From NCBI GenBank assembly GCA_018402545.1, contig JAGYIL010000001.1:2763794-2827793 (forward strand): a stretch of 64,000 bases of DNA, given 5' to 3'. Source of the DNA: Saccharospirillum sp. (GTDB lineage Bacteria > Pseudomonadota > Gammaproteobacteria > Pseudomonadales > Natronospirillaceae). Positions 60,354-64,000 of the stretch are shown in pieces. A program made the position numbers and the translations under genes. Under the pieces are notes generated by a model. That model did not search any database, had not been told where the DNA came from, and was given only the letters and a program-made list of their open reading frames with translations. Within the stretch, counting starts at the first letter, position 1. Every line of letters begins with the position of its first letter.

Positions 60354-61571
60354 ATGAAACTGAAAACCTTACTGACAGCCAGTGCCATCGGGGCCTTATT
60401 CATGACCCAGGCCAGTGCTGGTACGCTAGTCATCAACTCCAACCAGTCTGACCCGGCGCCCAAGGCCGCCTGGGGAGAAATCATTGCCGATTTCGAAGCC
60501 GCCAACCCGGATATTGAAGTACGTCTGAACGAGTACGACCACGAGGGTTACAAAAGCGCCATCCGTAACTGGCTGGTGACGTCACCACCGGACGTCGTAT
60601 TCTGGTTCGCAGGTAACCGGATGAAGTACTTTGTCGACCGTGGTTTGTTCGAGCCTGTCTCGGATGTCTGGTCTGAAAACAATATGGACCAGAATTTCTC
60701 ATCCACCCGGGCTTCAATGACAGTAGAAGGCGAACAATACGGTGTTCCAGCCACCTATTATCAATGGGGCGTGTACTACAACGCTGACATTTTTGATGAA
60801 CTGGGGCTAAGCGAACCGCAAACCTGGGACGAGTTCATGAACGTCAACCAGACGCTCAAGGACAACGGCTACACGCCTATCACCATCGGTACCAAGTTCC
60901 TCTGGACCGCTGCAGGCTGGTTCGACTACATCAACCTGCGTACCAACGGTCTGGATTTCCACATCGACCTGATGGACGGAAAAATCCCCTATACCGATGA
61001 GCGTGTCCGTGCGACCTTCGAAAACTGGCGCCAACTGATCGATGCCGGTTTCTTCCTGGAAAACCATGCCTCCTACAGCTGGCAGGAAGCTCAGGCTCCC
61101 CTGCTTAATGGCGAAGCAGGTATGTACCTGATGGGTAACTTCCTGACGCCAAGCTTCCCGGAAGGCTCTAACTTCGATTTCTTCCAGTTCCCGCAGATCG
61201 ACCCGAGCATTGGCATGTTCGAAGATGCACCGACCGATACCGTGCACATTCCTGCTCGTGCAAAAAACAAGGAAGACGCCAAGCGTTTTCTGGCCTACGT
61301 CGCTCAGGCGGACGTACAAACTAAGCTCAACCTGGGTCTGAACCAGCTACCGCCTAACGCCAGCGCTGAAGCCGGTGACAACACCTTCTTGCAGCAGGGC
61401 CTCGACATGCTGTCCAGTGCCGACGGTACTGCCCAGTTCTACGACCGTGATACCGATCCGGCCATGGCCGCTGAAGGTATGAAAGGCTTCCAGGAATTTA
61501 TGGTTAACCCGGATCGTCTGGATGCCATTCTGACCAACCTGGAACGGGTTCGTCAGCGCGTCTTCCGCTGA
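60354..61571 (+). CDS. Sugar ABC transporter solute-binding protein
   Basis: 405 residues with a signal peptide (LLTASAIGALFMTQASA, cleaved before Gly). Family 1 binding-protein features: WGEIIADFEAANPDIEVRLN (20 residues), SPPDVVFWFAGNRM, and the late GEAGMYLMGNFLTP. Periplasmic; delivers alpha-galactosides to the two permeases. Last gene of the operon, followed by a terminator. Confidence 0.95.
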   Translation: MKLKTLLTASAIGALFMTQASAGTLVINSNQSDPAPKAAWGEIIADFEAANPDIEVRLNEYDHEGYKSAIRNWLVTSPPDVVFWFAGNRMKYFVDRGLFEPVSDVWSENNMDQNFSSTRASMTVEGEQYGVPATYYQWGVYYNADIFDELGLSEPQTWDEFMNVNQTLKDNGYTPITIGTKFLWTAAGWFDYINLRTNGLDFHIDLMDGKIPYTDERVRATFENWRQLIDAGFFLENHASYSWQEAQAPLLNGEAGMYLMGNFLTPSFPEGSNFDFFQFPQIDPSIGMFEDAPTDTVHIPARAKNKEDAKRFLAYVAQADVQTKLNLGLNQLPPNASAEAGDNTFLQQGLDMLSSADGTAQFYDRDTDPAMAAEGMKGFQEFMVNPDRLDAILTNLERVRQRVFR

Positions 61572-61594
61572 GTTCCTTCACTGTCACACCTTTA

Positions 61595-61618
61595 GGCGAC
61601 CTTCGGGTCGCCTTTTTT
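61595..61618 (+). terminator. Terminator of the sugar operon
   Basis: GGCGACC (61595-61601), TTCG loop, GGTCGCC (61606-61612), then six T. Confidence 0.85.
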
Positions 61619-61707
61619 ATGCCCGGAATTCTGCAGCAGGCAGCGGTGTATAATCAGTAACACTTGTTTTAACATGATTCTGAAACAGGGCATTACAGGG
61701 ATGAACC

Positions 61708-63879
61708 ATGGGTTATTGGTTAAAACGCATGCTGGCACTGATACTGGGTGCACTCAGCCTGATATTGGCAACACTCTGCTTTAACTGGGGCTTTACCGCT
61801 CTCAGCGAATCCCGGCAGATGGAGCGGCTGCCACAGTCACCCATTGCTGTTCTGGCTAGCGGCCCCTACGCCGTGGCCGGTCGTACAGAGCGTGAATCGA
61901 ACCTGTTGACGGCGCCCTACTCCGGGCAATCTGTCTTGTATGTCCGGTACTTGCTGGAAGAAGAATACCGGGATTCAGACGGTGACCTGCGCACCCGAAC
62001 CCTCGAAAGCGGGCAACGCAGTACCCGCTTTCAACTGACCGACGATACCGGCACGCTTCGCGTCGACCCGACGCTGTCGACCGGTGATATCAACTGGGCG
62101 GTGCAACGGACCTACCGTGAACGCCAGGGCGACCTGATCTATTCGGAATGGACACTGAGCGAAGGGCAACGAGCCGAACTTCTGGGTCGCTTTCAGCCTT
62201 CGAACCAAACACTGGTTTTCAATACTCTGAACTTCAATTTGCCCGCCACCATTACCGACTCCAGTTTGCAGGCGGCCGGTGGACAAAGCCTGTTGCGTGC
62301 GGCACTGATCATCTCCCTGGCTGCCGGCCTGGTGTCTGTCGGCATCGCCCTGATACTGATTGGGCTGGGTGTTCACCGTTTTATTCTCTACGTCAGCGCC
62401 ATGACGGTGATCATGATCGCCTATCTCTGGGGCCAGGGCCTGTATCAGCTCGAACAGGACTGGCAACGCGCCGCCTCCCTGTACCAGACTCGTATGACGG
62501 CACTTGGTTCGTCACCCACCCTGGAGCAACAAACCGACTTGCTGGCGATGCGATTGTTAATTGCACGCGGCGCCGAACCCTGGCCGGACCGGCTCTTCTT
62601 CCAACAGCTGGCGTCCGATTATTTTCCAGCGCCGGAAGGGCTGGATTCGACATTGCAACAGGCCGTTGCTGAGCGCATCGAGGTTTATCCACGCAATCGT
62701 TTCGGCAACGGCTTGGTGACTCTGCTGGCCTGTATAGGCGGTGCAGGCTTTTCTATATTGCTGCTGTGGCTGGGTATCAGGCGCATCAGGCTCAAGCGTC
62801 TTATTGAACATCTGCCCACCGCCGCAACCACGGGGCTGAGCTATGGGCTGGCAGAACTCAAGGGGAAGATCGACCTGCAGGCAGAGCCGTTAACGTCGAA
62901 GCTGACCGAGAACCCATGCGTTGCCTATCATTACCTGGAAGAAGAAAAGCGTGGATCAGGCAAAAAGTCCCGCTGGGTCACCCTGGAAGAGATCGATCAT
63001 CGCCTGCCCTTTGAACTGACCGATGAATCGGGTCGCGTCTGGGTCTACCCTGAAAAAGCCACCATGCATTATTCGGAAAAGGTAACCCGCCGACAGGGCA
63101 GGCGCCGTTACAAAGAGTCCTGGTTACCGCCCGATGCCGACCTCTATTGCCTGGGCTTCGCCGGGCTCGATGCAAACCGGCCAGACCGCCTGGCGCTGCA
63201 ACATGAAGACGAACAACCTTATATTGTGAGTACACTCGATGAGCAACGGCTCATCCAACGCAAAGGCGCCCAGGGCTTTCTGTTTACCTCCGTCAGCCTT
63301 GGCCTGCTGCTCAGTGCTTTCCTGATACTACTGGCGTATGCCGGCTCGCTGACGCCAGCCGACCTGCTGCTGACCGCCTTGCTCATTCCGGTATTTTTGT
63401 TCCTCTATACCCTGATACTTCACTACAACGACCTGATCTTTCTACGCAATCGATGCGATAAAACGAAAGCGGACATTCGCACCATTCTGCAGAAAAGACA
63501 CGACCTGATACCGCGCCTGAATCAGGTACTGCAGGGTTATCTGGAGCATGAACAGGAATTGCAGACAGCGCTGACCAACCTTCGAACGGCCAATCCTGAG
63601 TTCGGTGACAGCCCTGATCAGATTGATCGGTACAACGACCAGGTAGAAGCACTTAATCGACAGTTGATTGCAAGGTCGGAAGCGTATCCGGAGTTAAAGG
63701 CCAACACCCTGGTGGCAGAGTTTATGGAGCAGGTTGAGACCACCGAGAATTATCTGTCGTTACTGCGTAATGGTTATAACGATGCCGTTGAGCTCTACAA
63801 CACCCAGATTCATTCCTTTCCAGATCTGTTACTGGCCAAGGCATTTGGGTTTGAGGAGAAGGCGTTGTTTAGGCTGTAA
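61708..63879 (+). CDS. GIDE-GIDE-LemA membrane fusion protein
   Basis: 723 residues. N-terminal membrane helix (about 8-28). First GIDE-like domain (about 45-150; GPYAVAGRTERESNLLTAPY and VLYVRYLLEEEY). Two helices (about 195-245). A soluble loop, then another helix at about 335-355. Second GIDE-like domain (about 370-490; LSYGLAELKGKIDLQAEPLT, VAYHYLEEEKR). Two helices at about 530-575. C-terminal LemA domain (about 575-723; FLRNRCDKTKADIRTILQKR, ending FPDLLLAKAFGFEEKALF). GIDE domains are known from mitochondrial E3 ligase MUL1, without RING here. Role unknown; envelope maintenance is likely. Confidence 0.8.
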   Translation: MGYWLKRMLALILGALSLILATLCFNWGFTALSESRQMERLPQSPIAVLASGPYAVAGRTERESNLLTAPYSGQSVLYVRYLLEEEYRDSDGDLRTRTLESGQRSTRFQLTDDTGTLRVDPTLSTGDINWAVQRTYRERQGDLIYSEWTLSEGQRAELLGRFQPSNQTLVFNTLNFNLPATITDSSLQAAGGQSLLRAALIISLAAGLVSVGIALILIGLGVHRFILYVSAMTVIMIAYLWGQGLYQLEQDWQRAASLYQTRMTALGSSPTLEQQTDLLAMRLLIARGAEPWPDRLFFQQLASDYFPAPEGLDSTLQQAVAERIEVYPRNRFGNGLVTLLACIGGAGFSILLLWLGIRRIRLKRLIEHLPTAATTGLSYGLAELKGKIDLQAEPLTSKLTENPCVAYHYLEEEKRGSGKKSRWVTLEEIDHRLPFELTDESGRVWVYPEKATMHYSEKVTRRQGRRRYKESWLPPDADLYCLGFAGLDANRPDRLALQHEDEQPYIVSTLDEQRLIQRKGAQGFLFTSVSLGLLLSAFLILLAYAGSLTPADLLLTALLIPVFLFLYTLILHYNDLIFLRNRCDKTKADIRTILQKRHDLIPRLNQVLQGYLEHEQELQTALTNLRTANPEFGDSPDQIDRYNDQVEALNRQLIARSEAYPELKANTLVAEFMEQVETTENYLSLLRNGYNDAVELYNTQIHSFPDLLLAKAFGFEEKALFRL

Positions 63880-64000
63880 TACCTGGGCAATAACAACCAG
63901 GAGCATTCACCGGCCGTGGATACTCCCCGTCGCCCAGGGGACTGGCCTCCCACAAAAGATGACTTCAACCCAGAGGCAACTCACCCTCGGTCCAAAGTGG

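Noticed and set aside
63880..64000. Start or end of a further gene at the right edge
   Set aside because: Only about 120 bases remain; no frame has a recognisable start, motif or ribosome site.

Overview
The window is a G+C-rich gammaproteobacterial chromosome segment carrying one complete-looking integrated siphovirus. Host genes such as long-type QueF, YadGH, YfcH and the YqaB-like phosphatase, together with a GH36/CUT1 sugar operon, suggest a marine, Oceanospirillales-like host. The genus cannot be fixed from this sequence alone.

Left host flank (1-1957): the 5' part of a membrane-anchored class III adenylate cyclase, a YdjA-like nitroreductase and tRNA-Ser(GGA). The prophage (1931-49502, about 47.6 kb) sits in the 3' end of this tRNA. 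A 27-bp perfect direct repeat (1931-1957 and 49476-49502) forms attL and attR, and the tyrosine integrase lies directly beside attL.

Phage layout: a leftward early operon (LuxR-type HTH, small proteins, HD phosphohydrolase, SSB, Xis, Int). Then a repressor/Cro switch with a divergent control region. Then a rightward replication block whose initiator has a tandemly duplicated winged-helix domain and an iteron-type origin inside its own coding sequence, followed by a RuvC-like resolvase. The block ends in a truncated gene where an A+T-rich cargo island begins (about 11.3-17.3 kb): a SMEK-type protein, an IS30-family element, an overlapping nucleotidyltransferase/DUF262 pair and a two-helix potassium-channel protein. 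These look like anti-phage cargo. The late region follows: lysis-type genes, a second complete tyrosine recombinase, a Mor-like activator and lambda-type Nu1/GpA terminase. A second A+T-rich insert carries a secreted repeat protein and a membrane protein. Next come protease, decoration protein, major capsid, gpW, portal, tail genes, a 1065-residue tape measure and tail-tip proteins. The right end carries conversion genes: an outer-membrane barrel, two ParE-type toxin-antitoxin modules, a gene under a near-perfect LexA box, a YedK/SRAP protein, three unknown genes and a BRO-type antirepressor next to attR.

Right host flank (49503-64000): the terminator that probably once followed the tRNA, about 180-bp tandem repeats, queF, an ABC-2 exporter, a YfcH epimerase, a HAD phosphatase, an L-asparaginase II and a dCMP-deaminase-like gene. 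Then an alpha-galactoside uptake and hydrolysis operon (two permeases, GH36 alpha-galactosidase, solute-binding protein; no ATPase) behind a LacI-type operator, and a GIDE-GIDE-LemA membrane fusion protein.

All assignments come from reading the sequence and from family knowledge; no searches were run.
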